A stretch of 26,755 bases of DNA from JBIOJM01 sp044450785 (GCA_044450785.1 JBIOJM010000118.1:1-26755); one strand, 5' to 3'; shown: positions 17,751 to 24,933, counted from the stretch's first letter. Program-made: numbers and translations. The notes: generated by a model not told the origin, from the sequence alone.

Positions 17751-18722
17751 TCATGCCACATGCACCGCCAGTGATGGCGCCGGCTCGGGGCGGCGAGCCC
17801 GCATGTAAGCGATATAGATTTCCTCGAGGCTCGGTGTTTCGATCTCCAGGTCCTCAACGCCTGGCAGCGCCCGCACGATTTCGCAGGCAGAGCGGTTGGC
17901 GGCGTGGACCAGCCAGCGCGCCTGGCGCGGGGCGTCGGACGCATCGATCAGCTCGAGCGCTGTTCCCTCGGGTGGCGCGGCCGGGTGGTCGCGGCTGGAG
18001 AACGTCACCGAAAGCAGGAACGTTCGTGACTTGAGCTCGTCCAGCGGCTCGGCCAGGATCAATTTCCCTCGGTGCAGAAGCGCCACGTGGCTGGCCACCC
18101 GCTCGACCTCGCCGATCTGATGGCTGGAGAGGAGTACCGTCCGGCCCGCACCGGCCAGGTCGACCATGCTCTCGAGAAAGTCGCGTCTCACCAGCACGTC
18201 GAGCCCCGAGGTCGGCTCATCGAGGATCAAGAGAGACGGATCCGACGCCAGCGCCAGGGCCAGCGATACCTTCGCTCGCATTCCTTTCGAGAGGGCCTTG
18301 ATCTTCTTCCGCGCGGGCAGGTCGAAGCCGCGAGTCAGCTCGGTGTAGCGGTACTGATAGCCGCTGGTGGTCCCCTGCGCGTCAAGGTGAAACGCCGCGG
18401 CGAACCAGCCGATCTCGGCCACGGTCATCCAGTCGTAGAGCACTGGAGCTTCGGGCACGTAGCCGGTTCGACGGCGCACATCAAAGCCCTGCCGTGTCGG
18501 GTCGAGCCCCAGTACCTCGAGCCGGCCGCCATCGGGTTTGACCAGCCCGAGCAACATCTGGATCGTCGTCGTCTTGCCCGCGCCGTTCTCGCCGAGCAGG
18601 CCGAAGATCGAACCCTCGGGCACCACCAGTGACAAACCCTCGACCGCCATCTGGCGTTCGTATCGTTTGGTCAGCCCTTCGACCCGAATCACCACCCCCG
18701 TCTGCGCCTGGATCTGGATCAT
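17751..18722 (-). CDS. ABC transporter ATP-binding protein
   Basis: A 323-residue ATPase that powers the downstream permease. It shows Walker A GENGAGKTT at residues 44-52, a Q-loop region before PEAPVLYDW, a slightly divergent signature ALSKGMRAK (canonical LSGGQ), Walker B LLILDEPTSGLD around 163-174 and the switch histidine in SSHQ. The C-terminal 100 residues form the extra regulatory region found in CcmA/YtrB-type ATPases of ABC-2 exporters. The start has AAGGAGG at a good distance. It lies between the GntR gene (89 bp upstream) and the permease (46 bp downstream), all on the minus strand, consistent with one regulated operon. Confidence 0.93.
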   Translation of the reverse strand: MIQIQAQTGVVIRVEGLTKRYERQMAVEGLSLVVPEGSIFGLLGENGAGKTTTIQMLLGLVKPDGGRLEVLGLDPTRQGFDVRRRTGYVPEAPVLYDWMTVAEIGWFAAAFHLDAQGTTSGYQYRYTELTRGFDLPARKKIKALSKGMRAKVSLALALASDPSLLILDEPTSGLDVLVRRDFLESMVDLAGAGRTVLLSSHQIGEVERVASHVALLHRGKLILAEPLDELKSRTFLLSVTFSSRDHPAAPPEGTALELIDASDAPRQARWLVHAANRSACEIVRALPGVEDLEIETPSLEEIYIAYMRARRPEPAPSLAVHVA

Positions 18723-18811
18723 GCCGCGCCTCCTTCAGCCCGTAGTGGCCCTCCACCCGGTCCCGACGGGTTCACCGCCGCGCCGAGGGTTGACTGTCGC
18801 CATCGCCATCA

Positions 18812-19210
18812 CTATTGCCCGTTGCCCTGATTGCTTTCCCTGGCCCATTCTTCGCGGAGGATGGCCTCGATCTCGGCGGCCTCCATCTTGCTTTGCCGGG
18901 CCTCTTCGATCGCGCGCCGGAGCCGCTGCCGCACGATCTCACGGCGCGCGGCGAGGCACCGCTTCCCCGCACCGTCGGCCACTTGAAGACCCATCCCCCG
19001 CACCGATTCGAGCAGGCCCTCCGTTTGCAGGTCTCGGTACGCTCGCGCCACCGTGTTCGGGTTCACCACGAGCTGCTTCGATAGTTCCCGAACCGAGGGC
19101 ACCAGGTCGCCCGACCGCAACACTCCCGCAGCCACCGCGAACTTGACACGATCCGCGATCTGGCCGTAAATCGGCCGATCGTCCGCGGAGTTCAAATCGA
19201 GTAAGATCAT
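18812..19210 (-). CDS. GntR-family transcriptional regulator, YtrA subfamily
   Basis: A 132-residue protein with a winged helix-turn-helix at residues 10-75 (PIYGQIADRVKFAVAAG, then LPSVR-like VPSVRELSKQLVVNPNTVARAY). It ends with a short helical tail instead of a ligand-binding domain. That architecture defines the YtrA subfamily, whose members typically repress an adjacent ABC transporter operon responding to envelope stress or antibiotics. It is the first gene of the operon with the ABC ATPase and permease, so autoregulation is expected. The start follows an AGGA site. Confidence 0.92.
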   Translation of the reverse strand: MILLDLNSADDRPIYGQIADRVKFAVAAGVLRSGDLVPSVRELSKQLVVNPNTVARAYRDLQTEGLLESVRGMGLQVADGAGKRCLAARREIVRQRLRRAIEEARQSKMEAAEIEAILREEWARESNQGNGQ

Positions 19211-19222
19211 GCGTCCTGGCCC

Positions 19223-19242
19223 CTAGTGTGTTACGTGACTAG
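19223..19242. promoter_or_regulatory. Putative GntR (YtrA-type) operator
   Basis: An inverted repeat CTAGT-N10-ACTAG lies just downstream of the predicted -10 box, overlapping the likely transcription start and 5' leader of the gntR operon. Position, symmetry and the A/T-rich half-sites fit an autoregulatory GntR operator. A neighbouring ACTAGTACAGT stretch may widen the site. Binding is inferred. Confidence 0.45.
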
Positions 19243-19245
19243 TAC

Positions 19246-19273
19246 AGTATATCAGTAGGGTGCGGCAGGTCAA
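19246..19273 (-). promoter_or_regulatory. Sigma70-type promoter of the gntR-ABC operon
   Basis: On the minus strand a -35 TTGACC (19268-19273) and a -10 TATACT (19246-19251) are separated by 16 bp, about 40 bp before the GntR start codon. Both hexamers are close to consensus in otherwise GC-rich sequence. Confidence 0.7.
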
Positions 19274-19338
19274 GACCCCGGGAAAAAAAGTGCAAAATGC
19301 TGCGACGTTTGGCCCGTTACCAGACCGCGATCGGGCGG

Positions 19339-19367
19339 TTGCAGTGGCCGGACCTACTGGTTAGATT
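19339..19367 (+). promoter_or_regulatory. Possible promoter for the ManD-type gene
   Basis: A TTGCAG (19339-19344) and a TAGATT (19362-19367) with 17 bp spacing lie about 80 bp before the ManD start. The match is moderate, so this is a candidate only. Confidence 0.35.
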
Positions 19368-19446
19368 GACAGCCTCCGCAACCATCCGGAACGCATCGAA
19401 GTGCAGTTCATCCCGCGGCGGGGACACGCCTGAAAGGAGCTTGATC

Positions 19447-20817
19447 ATGGATCGGCGCGACATCTTGGGTTGGCTGTCGGCCGGTGCTGCCGCCGGCTGC
19501 GCCGGCCTCGTCACCGGGCAGACTCCGGTGGCCCGCGCGGCTCAAGCGAGGCCCGACTCACCGCGCGGCCTGCCGCCTTTGAAAATCAACGACATCACCA
19601 CCATCCTCACCGCGCCCGATCGGATCCGCCTGGTCATTGTCAAGGTCTCGACGGGCGAGCCTGGCTTGTACGGCCTGGGCTGTGCAACCTTCACCCAGCG
19701 GGCCTACGCGGTGCAGACGGCGGTCGAGAAGTACCTCAAGCCCTTCCTCATCGGCCGTGACGTGGACCAGATCGAGGACATCTGGCAGTCGTCGTACGTC
19801 AGCTCGTACTGGCGGAATGGTCCGGTGCTCTTCAACGCGATGAGCGGTGTCGACATGGCACTGTGGGACATCAAGGGCAAGCGGGCGAACATGCCTGTTT
19901 ATCAGTTGCTGGGCGGCAAGTGCCGCTTCGCCGCGGCACTTTACGTTCACGTTCGGGGCCGCGACGTCAAGGAGGTCGAGGCGAACGCGCGCGAGGCAAT
20001 GGCCAGGGGTTACCGCCATATCCGCGTCCAGGTGGCCATCCCGAGCATGGTGACCTATGGGACCCGCTCCGACACCGCGCGCACCGAGCCCACCGTACCG
20101 GATGTGATCGGGCCGACTGATCCCAGGTCCGTGTGGGAGCCCGGGCCCTATCTGCGCACCATTCCCAAACTATTCGAGCATCTGCGATCGACCCTCGGCG
20201 ACGAAGTCGAGCTGCTGCATGATGTTCACGAGCGGATTTCACCGAACCAGGCGGTCAACTTGTGCAAGGAGCTGGAGAAATACCATTTGTTTTTCCTGGA
20301 AGATCCGCTGCCACCCGAGGAGAAAGACCACTTCCGGCTGATCCGCCAGCAATCGAGCGTACCGATCGCCATGGGCGAGCTGTTCAACACCCAGCAGGAG
20401 TACGTGCCATTGATTGCCGGGCGACTGATCGACTTCATTCGCATCCACATCTCGCAGATCGGTGGTCTGACCATGGCGCGCAAGGTGGCTGCGCTCTGCG
20501 AGTTCTTCGGAGTGAAAACCGCCTGGCATGGCCCCGGGGACTGCTCTCCCGTCGCCCACGCCGCCGGCCTGGCGCTGGAGCTGGCCAGCTACAATTTCGG
20601 AATCCATGAGGGATACGTCTTCCCGCCCCAGACGCGAGCGGTCTTCCCCGGCTGCCCGGAGACCAAGGACGGCTACATGTATGCCCACGAGGCCCCCGGC
20701 TTGGGGATCGACATCGATGAGAAGCTGGCCGCGAAGTTCCCGTTCCCCGATAGCCCTACCTTCGATTACCGCTGGGGCACCACCCGGAGACGAGACGGCA
20801 CGGTGATCCGTCCGTGA
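19447..20817 (+). CDS. Tat-exported enolase-superfamily dehydratase, D-mannonate dehydratase (ManD/RspA) type
   Basis: The ATG at 19447 follows AAAGGAG at 7 bp and gives 456 residues; frames upstream to 19297 are not supported. Residues 1-32 are a twin-arginine signal (MDRRDILGWLSAGAAAG). The enolase barrel has metal ligands Asp259, Glu285 and Glu311, with His261 as acid/base and His361 in AWHGPGD. The 26/26/50 spacing is that recalled for ManD enzymes (Asp210, Glu236, Glu262, His313). The end APGLGIDIDEKLAAKFPF also matches. ManD enzymes dehydrate D-mannonate or D-gluconate to 2-keto-3-deoxygluconate, though several members have little activity. The usual ManD loop (YGHANG) reads YVHVRG, so the substrate may differ. 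Export is unusual for a catabolic dehydratase. The transporter gene follows 90 bp downstream. Confidence 0.8.
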   Translation: MDRRDILGWLSAGAAAGCAGLVTGQTPVARAAQARPDSPRGLPPLKINDITTILTAPDRIRLVIVKVSTGEPGLYGLGCATFTQRAYAVQTAVEKYLKPFLIGRDVDQIEDIWQSSYVSSYWRNGPVLFNAMSGVDMALWDIKGKRANMPVYQLLGGKCRFAAALYVHVRGRDVKEVEANAREAMARGYRHIRVQVAIPSMVTYGTRSDTARTEPTVPDVIGPTDPRSVWEPGPYLRTIPKLFEHLRSTLGDEVELLHDVHERISPNQAVNLCKELEKYHLFFLEDPLPPEEKDHFRLIRQQSSVPIAMGELFNTQQEYVPLIAGRLIDFIRIHISQIGGLTMARKVAALCEFFGVKTAWHGPGDCSPVAHAAGLALELASYNFGIHEGYVFPPQTRAVFPGCPETKDGYMYAHEAPGLGIDIDEKLAAKFPFPDSPTFDYRWGTTRRRDGTVIRP

Positions 20818-20907
20818 CGCCCATTTCGACCGACCGAGCCTCGGTCGGTTTTACACCGGTACGGATGGACGATCTCCGCGAGTCTTTTCTCTGGAGCAGC
20901 GTGCACG

Positions 20908-22584
20908 ATGCCCTGGTCGCAAACCTACGACCCCCTGCATGCCTGGCCGTTGTCGACGTTCGTCTCGGCCCTCCCGGTGGTCACGCTCTTCTTCTCGCTC
21001 ATCGCGCTCAAGACCCGCGTTTGGGTGGCAGCCTTGTCTGGGCTTCTGATGTCCGTGACGCTCGCGTTGGTTGTCTTTCGCATGCCGGCGGCGATGGTCG
21101 CCACCGCGGGGGCCCTCGGGGTCATCTTCGGCTTGCTACGGATTGCCTGGATCATCGTCGCCTCGATCTTTTTGTACCACGTCGCCGTCGAGACGGGGCA
21201 GTTCCAGGTGATGAAGGAATCGATCGCGGCGCTCTCGACCGACAAGCGGCTCCAGCTCATCCTGATCGCCTTTTGCTTCGGGGCCTTTCTGGAAGGGACT
21301 GGGGGCGGTGGGGCGCCGGTCGCGATCGCCGGCTCGTTTCTCATCGGGCTCGGCTTCGAGCCCTTTCAGGCGGCGACGTTGTGCTTGATCGCGAATACAG
21401 CACCCGTGGCCTGGGGCGCGGTCGGCACCCCGATCCGCGTGCTGTCGGACGTGACCGGGCTCTCCGAGCCGGCCTTGAGCGCCATGACCGGGCGAATCCT
21501 GCCCCCCATCTCGGCGATCCTGCCGCTCTGGCTGGTCCGCAGCATGGTCGGTTGGCGCCAGACGCGCGAGGTCTGGCCGGCCCTGGCCGTCAGCGGACTG
21601 TCGTTCGCGGTTGTGCAGTTCTACTGGTCGAACTACCAGGAATCCGGATTGGTCGACGTTATCGCCGCCCTCGTCTCGCTCTTGACCATGGTCGCTTTCC
21701 TGAAGGTGTGGCACCCGAAGACGAGCCTGGAAAACCGTAAGGGACCCGCGTCGCAAATCTCCCCGAACGCCCAGGCCGGCACACCCTGTGACACACTTCA
21801 GCGCCACTCGATCTCCGCGATTCTCAAGGGGTGGTCTCCTTTCCTGCTCGCCTCCGTGTTCATCTTCTTGTGGAGCATGCCGGCGATCAAAGGCCGTCTC
21901 ACCCTAACCACCCTGAAACAACCAATGCCCTACTTGGATCGTGCGGTCCTCCGAATGCCGCCGGCCGTCCTCGAGCCCACGCCTGAGGAGGCGATCGCCG
22001 ACCTCAACTTCCTGGTGCTGCCCGGTACCGCCGTCTTCCTGGGCGCCGTCCTGGCGGCGCTCGTCCTCGGCATGAGTCCGGCGCGGATCGTCCGGACCTT
22101 CGGCCACACGTTCATCCATCTGCTCCCATCGCTTTTGGCGATCAGCTTCATGGTCGGCCTTGCCTTCGTGACACGATACTCGGGGATGGATACGATCCTC
22201 GGCCTGAGCCTGACGCACACCGGCCCCGCCTTCCCCTTCTTTGGGACGTTGCTCGGGTGGCTGGGCGTGGCCCTGACCGGGACCGATGCGGGCTCGAATG
22301 CGCTGTTCGGCAATCTGCAAAAGGTCACGGCCGAGCGGCTCGGCGTGAGCCCCATCCTGATGGCGGCGGCCAATTCGAGCGGAGGCGTCATGGGGAAAAT
22401 GATCGATGCCCAGTCGATCGTCGTCTCGAGCGCCGCGACCCAGCAGGCCGGCCGGGAAGCGGCGATCTTTCAGGTCGTCTTCAAACACAGCGTGGCCCTG
22501 GCGTGCCTGGTCGGCGTGATCGTGACGTTTTACGCGTTCGTGGCTCCCTGGGTCATACCGCTCTCGACGCCGGCCAATCCGTGA
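20908..22584 (+). CDS. lldP: L-lactate permease family transporter
   Basis: A 558-residue inner-membrane protein with about 12-14 hydrophobic segments. It carries the family signatures FGAFLEGTGGGGAPVAIAG and ANTAPVAWGAVGTPI in the N-terminal half, and ALTGTDAGSNALFGNLQ, AANSSGGVMGKMI and SIVVSSAATQQAG in the C-terminal half. LldP/LctP proteins take up lactate or glycolate with protons. A polar loop at about residues 270-290 divides the halves. The ATG at 20908 has a GGAG upstream. Placement after an exported ManD-type dehydratase suggests that the real cargo could be a sugar acid or its product. The lctP name reflects family, not a proven substrate. It is convergent with the SMP-30 gene. Confidence 0.9.
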   Translation: MPWSQTYDPLHAWPLSTFVSALPVVTLFFSLIALKTRVWVAALSGLLMSVTLALVVFRMPAAMVATAGALGVIFGLLRIAWIIVASIFLYHVAVETGQFQVMKESIAALSTDKRLQLILIAFCFGAFLEGTGGGGAPVAIAGSFLIGLGFEPFQAATLCLIANTAPVAWGAVGTPIRVLSDVTGLSEPALSAMTGRILPPISAILPLWLVRSMVGWRQTREVWPALAVSGLSFAVVQFYWSNYQESGLVDVIAALVSLLTMVAFLKVWHPKTSLENRKGPASQISPNAQAGTPCDTLQRHSISAILKGWSPFLLASVFIFLWSMPAIKGRLTLTTLKQPMPYLDRAVLRMPPAVLEPTPEEAIADLNFLVLPGTAVFLGAVLAALVLGMSPARIVRTFGHTFIHLLPSLLAISFMVGLAFVTRYSGMDTILGLSLTHTGPAFPFFGTLLGWLGVALTGTDAGSNALFGNLQKVTAERLGVSPILMAAANSSGGVMGKMIDAQSIVVSSAATQQAGREAAIFQVVFKHSVALACLVGVIVTFYAFVAPWVIPLSTPANP

Positions 22585-22604
22585 CGCGGCAGAGCCGCAA
22601 AGCA

Positions 22605-22634
22605 AGTAGGCAGTAGGGAGTAGGCAGTAGGCAG
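22605..22634. repeat. Seven-base tandem repeat
   Basis: Four units of AGTAGG(C/G) in a row followed by AG, 20 bp after the lldP stop. The gap 22585-22868 holds this array, a short stretch with an 18-bp sequence repeated at 24644-24661, and MITE copy B; no gene is visible. Confidence 0.85.
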
Positions 22635-22722
22635 CATAAGGAAGCGAGAACGTCCTGAAGATGCGCGCACGGCGCGGAGAAGTTACGGGGGAAGATTCTG
22701 ACGACCCGCGACTCTGGGCTAA

Positions 22723-22868
22723 GGAACAGGTCGGAAATAAGTTCCCGATTTAGCTTCTCTGGTTTTCCGGGTGCCACTGGCTCTGCCAGTGCCCGCCCAA
22801 GCATGGGGACACTGGCATAGCCAGTGGCACACAAATACGAAGTCGGGAAGTTATTCCCGGCCCATTCC
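22723..22868 (-). mobile_element. MITE-like palindromic element, copy B
   Basis: A 146-bp non-coding element, nearly identical to copy A at 14503-14638 but inverted. Its terminal inverted repeats of about 26 bp are clear: the left starts GGAACAGGTCGGAAATAAGT and the right, read inward, starts GGAATGGGCCGGGAATAACT. The middle holds the CACTGGC/GCCAGTG hairpins. It is flanked by TAA on the left and TTA on the right; the right flank is the stop codon of the SMP-30 gene. It sits between convergent genes. Confidence 0.8.
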
Positions 22869-23837
22869 TTACCGCCCAGGGGGTGGGTAGAGGGCGTAAC
22901 CCGAGATGGTCAGCGCGACCTTGAAGATCGACTTGCCCGACGTGATGAAGAGTGTCTTGCGGCCAGGGCCGCCGAACGCGAGGTTCGTGCACAAGTCTTC
23001 GGGGATCGGAATGCAGCCCAGCAGCTCACCCTTGGGCGTGATCACGTAGATCCCCGCCGGTACATCAGCCGTCTCGCCCACGTGGCGAGACAGCAGGATC
23101 CCGGCCGCCACCCACAGGTTGCCCCGTTCGTCGAGGCGCATGCCGTCTCCACCCCGGCCCCGACCGAAGTCGAAGACCAGGCGCTGGTCGCTCAACCGGC
23201 CATCCTCGGTAACGTCGAAGGACCAGACCTTGCGATTCCCGCCCGGCCGGGTGTGGCTGTCGATGACGTAGAGCGTCCGGGCGTCGGGTGTGATCGCGAG
23301 TCCGTTGGGCCGCTCGATCTGGGGCTGCGACAGCGCGCGCGCGACTTTGCCGTCCGGGTCGATGCGGTAGACCGCCTCGGCGTCCATCTCGAGCGCCGCG
23401 CGGTCATCGCCGTAAAAGGGATCGGTGAACCAGATGCGTCCCTTGGTGTCCACGACGACGTCGTTGGGGCTGTTGTACCTTTTGCCCTCGTGGCGTTCGG
23501 TCAAGACTTCGACCTGACCGGTCTTCATGTCGGTACGGACAAGGCGTCGCCGTCCGCCCGGCCCAAACTCGGCACCCTCGCAACTGATCAGGCGCCCGTG
23601 GGCATCAAATGTGTTGCCGTTGGTCCGCCCGCTGTCGGCCCGGAAGATCGACAGCGCGCCATCCGGTGCCATCCGGTAGACTTGATTGCCGATGATGTCG
23701 CTGAAAAAGAGGTTGCCGTCGCTGTCAAAGGCGGGCCCTTCCAGCAGGCAGGTCCGAGCAGCGACAGTGGTGACAGCCTCTGGGGCGAGCAGGTCGGCCG
23801 GAAGCGGAGCCCGGGCCAAGATCGACTGCGCCGGCAT
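22869..23837 (-). CDS. SMP-30/gluconolactonase family lactonase
   Basis: A 322-residue six-bladed propeller enzyme. SMP-30/gluconolactonase proteins hydrolyse aldonolactones to aldonic acids using a bound divalent metal. The four metal-site residues are in place: Glu33 (LLEGPAF), Asn125 (NSPNDVVVD), Asn178 (RPNGLAIT) and Asp231 (GGDGMRLDERGNLWVAA). No signal peptide is evident. The start is the ATG at 23837 with GGAG 9 bp upstream; the longer frame to 23882 would overlap the divergent gene. Together with the ManD-type dehydratase and permease it fits a lactone-to-acid-to-ketodeoxy-acid route. Its stop codon is formed exactly at the edge of MITE copy B. Confidence 0.88.
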   Translation of the reverse strand: MPAQSILARAPLPADLLAPEAVTTVAARTCLLEGPAFDSDGNLFFSDIIGNQVYRMAPDGALSIFRADSGRTNGNTFDAHGRLISCEGAEFGPGGRRRLVRTDMKTGQVEVLTERHEGKRYNSPNDVVVDTKGRIWFTDPFYGDDRAALEMDAEAVYRIDPDGKVARALSQPQIERPNGLAITPDARTLYVIDSHTRPGGNRKVWSFDVTEDGRLSDQRLVFDFGRGRGGDGMRLDERGNLWVAAGILLSRHVGETADVPAGIYVITPKGELLGCIPIPEDLCTNLAFGGPGRKTLFITSGKSIFKVALTISGYALYPPPGR

Positions 23838-23852
23838 GGGGAGTGACTCCAA
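23838..23852. promoter_or_regulatory. Palindromic divergent spacer serving as ribosome binding site on both strands
   Basis: The 15 bp between the divergent start codons (23837 and 23853) contain the palindrome GGAGTGACTCC (23840-23850). On the plus strand GGGGAG ends 9 bp before the DinB ATG; on the minus strand GGAG ends 9 bp before the SMP-30 ATG. Both promoters must therefore lie inside the opposite gene, or further away. Confidence 0.75.
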
Positions 23853-24335
23853 ATGAAGAACGACGACACGTTGCGCGAGCACCTGGTGGACCTACTCGGT
23901 GGGGGTCATGCCCACCTCGATTTCGAGAAGGCGACCGCCGGCCTGCCCGTCAAGCTCCGCAGGGTCAGGCCGCCGGGTTTGCCGCACACGCCCTGGCGAC
24001 TGGTCGAGCATATGCGGATCGCCCAGTGGGATATTCTCCGCTTCAGCATCGACCCGCACCATACCTCGCCCGAGTTTCCCGATGGCTATTGGCCCCAAGG
24101 CGACGCTCCGCCCGACCCAGGAGCGTGGGACCGATCCATCGCCGCGTTCCAGGCGGACCTGGGGGCAATCAAGGACCTGGTCGCTGATTCGAAGACAGAC
24201 CTGTTCACCCCGCTCGCGCACGGCCAGGGGCAGACGATTCTTCGGGAGGCATTGCTGGTGGCCGACCATAATGCCTACCACCTGGGCCAGCTCGTGACCG
24301 TGCGGAGGCTCCTGGGCGCCTGGCGTGATGAGTAG
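23853..24335 (+). CDS. DinB-fold (DinB/YfiT superfamily) protein
   Basis: A 160-residue four-helix-bundle protein. The metal triad expected for the DinB superfamily is His53 (LVEHMRIAQWDIL), His139 and His143 (ADHNAYHLGQL), near the ends of helices two and four. Members are metal-dependent enzymes or putative thiol (mycothiol/bacillithiol-type) transferases; many are uncharacterised and several are damage or stress induced. The reaction here cannot be told. It starts 15 bp from the divergent SMP-30 gene. Downstream is a gene-poor repeat region. Confidence 0.85.
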   Translation: MKNDDTLREHLVDLLGGGHAHLDFEKATAGLPVKLRRVRPPGLPHTPWRLVEHMRIAQWDILRFSIDPHHTSPEFPDGYWPQGDAPPDPGAWDRSIAAFQADLGAIKDLVADSKTDLFTPLAHGQGQTILREALLVADHNAYHLGQLVTVRRLLGAWRDE

Positions 24336-24394
24336 CTGCTTTCGGTTGAAAGGGGGTAAACGGTCCTGACGTAAGTGTCGAGGGTCGTCCGACA

Positions 24395-24479
24395 TACCAA
24401 CCCGAAGCGTGAGCGAGGGCGCTGGCGTCGCGCCGCAAGAGACTTGCGGCATCCCTCGCTGACGCTTCGGGTTGGTGTA
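24395..24479. repeat. Intergenic palindromic repeat (ACCAACCCGAAGC type)
   Basis: Arms beginning ACCAACCCGAAGCGTGAGCG (24396 on) and, on the opposite strand, ACCAACCCGAAGCGTCAGCG (from 24477) pair over about 25 bp with a loop of about 30 bp. Such hairpins recur in planctomycete intergenic DNA. The 388-bp gap 24336-24723 contains this repeat and the next, and otherwise only the worn start of the macro-domain remnant. Confidence 0.8.
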
Positions 24480-24510
24480 GGCTAACGCGGCCGCGCCGCA
24501 ACGGGTTGTT

Positions 24511-24605
24511 GGGTGGGTCGAACGATGCTGGGATTCGTGTGGCTCACCGATCGCCACGGCCCGCGCGGTGGGCCTCGCCGCGACGAGTCGCGGCTCGACC
24601 CACCC
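24511..24605. repeat. Inverted repeat GGGTGGGTCGA / TCGACCCACCC
   Basis: Eleven-base perfect arms at 24511-24521 and 24595-24605 enclose GC-rich sequence that has its own short complementary segments (CGCCGCGACGAGTCGCGG). It looks like a second intergenic palindrome family beside the first. Confidence 0.6.
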
Positions 24606-24667
24606 TACGGCACGGTTCCGCGCCCGCCGCATCCCGACCTGAAATGCGCGCACGGCGCGGACATCCG

Positions 24668-24878
24668 ATGGAGGTAGAATCTATTCACCGCGCAGGCCCG
24701 GTCGATATCAGCCATATAAGGGATCATTCACGTCGCCGGGCTCAACCTGCTCTGGCGTGCCTCCGAACAGTCGATTCGGGATTCCGTCCGCAACGCCCTC
24801 AAGATCGCCAACGAGCAAGGCTTCCGGTCCATCGCGTTTCCCCTGAAAGGCGATGGAGCGTCCTTGGGTCATGGGTAA
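24668..24878 (+). pseudogene. Macro-domain (ADP-ribose-binding) protein remnant
   Basis: From 24723 a frame reads IIHVAGLNLLWRASEQSIRD and, after SVRNALKIANEQGFRSIAFPL, ends at 24878. This resembles the central-to-C-terminal part of Appr-1''-p/macro-domain hydrolases (helix then SIAFPLIGAG). A short piece in another frame just before it (ESIHRAGP, from an ATG at 24668) recalls the earlier IHRAAGP motif. An in-frame stop lies at 24717-24719, and the usual Gly-Ala-Gly after FPL is damaged. So the gene is broken by small indels and by loss of both ends. Family assignment rests on remembered motifs. Confidence 0.45.
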
Positions 24879-24908
24879 ACGACAACCCGCACGGATCGTC
24901 GGCATAAA

Positions 24909-24933
24909 CAAACTGCGTCCCGGTTTCCGCCCC
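24909..24933. repeat. Partial copy of the AACTGCGTCC repeat
   Basis: This 25-bp stretch (AAACTGCGTCCCGGTTTCCG, then CCCC) matches the right end of the longer repeat found at 25353-25433, 26403-26482 and 26534-26613. Confidence 0.75.

Noticed and set aside
20814..21740. Plus-strand open frame overlapping the start of lldP
   Set aside because: The overlapping frame at 20908 contains all LldP signatures and membrane segments; this one is Arg-rich shadow sequence.
22824..23846. Plus-strand open frame opposite the SMP-30 gene
   Set aside because: The minus strand encodes the full metal site of an SMP-30 lactonase; the plus frame also runs through MITE copy B.
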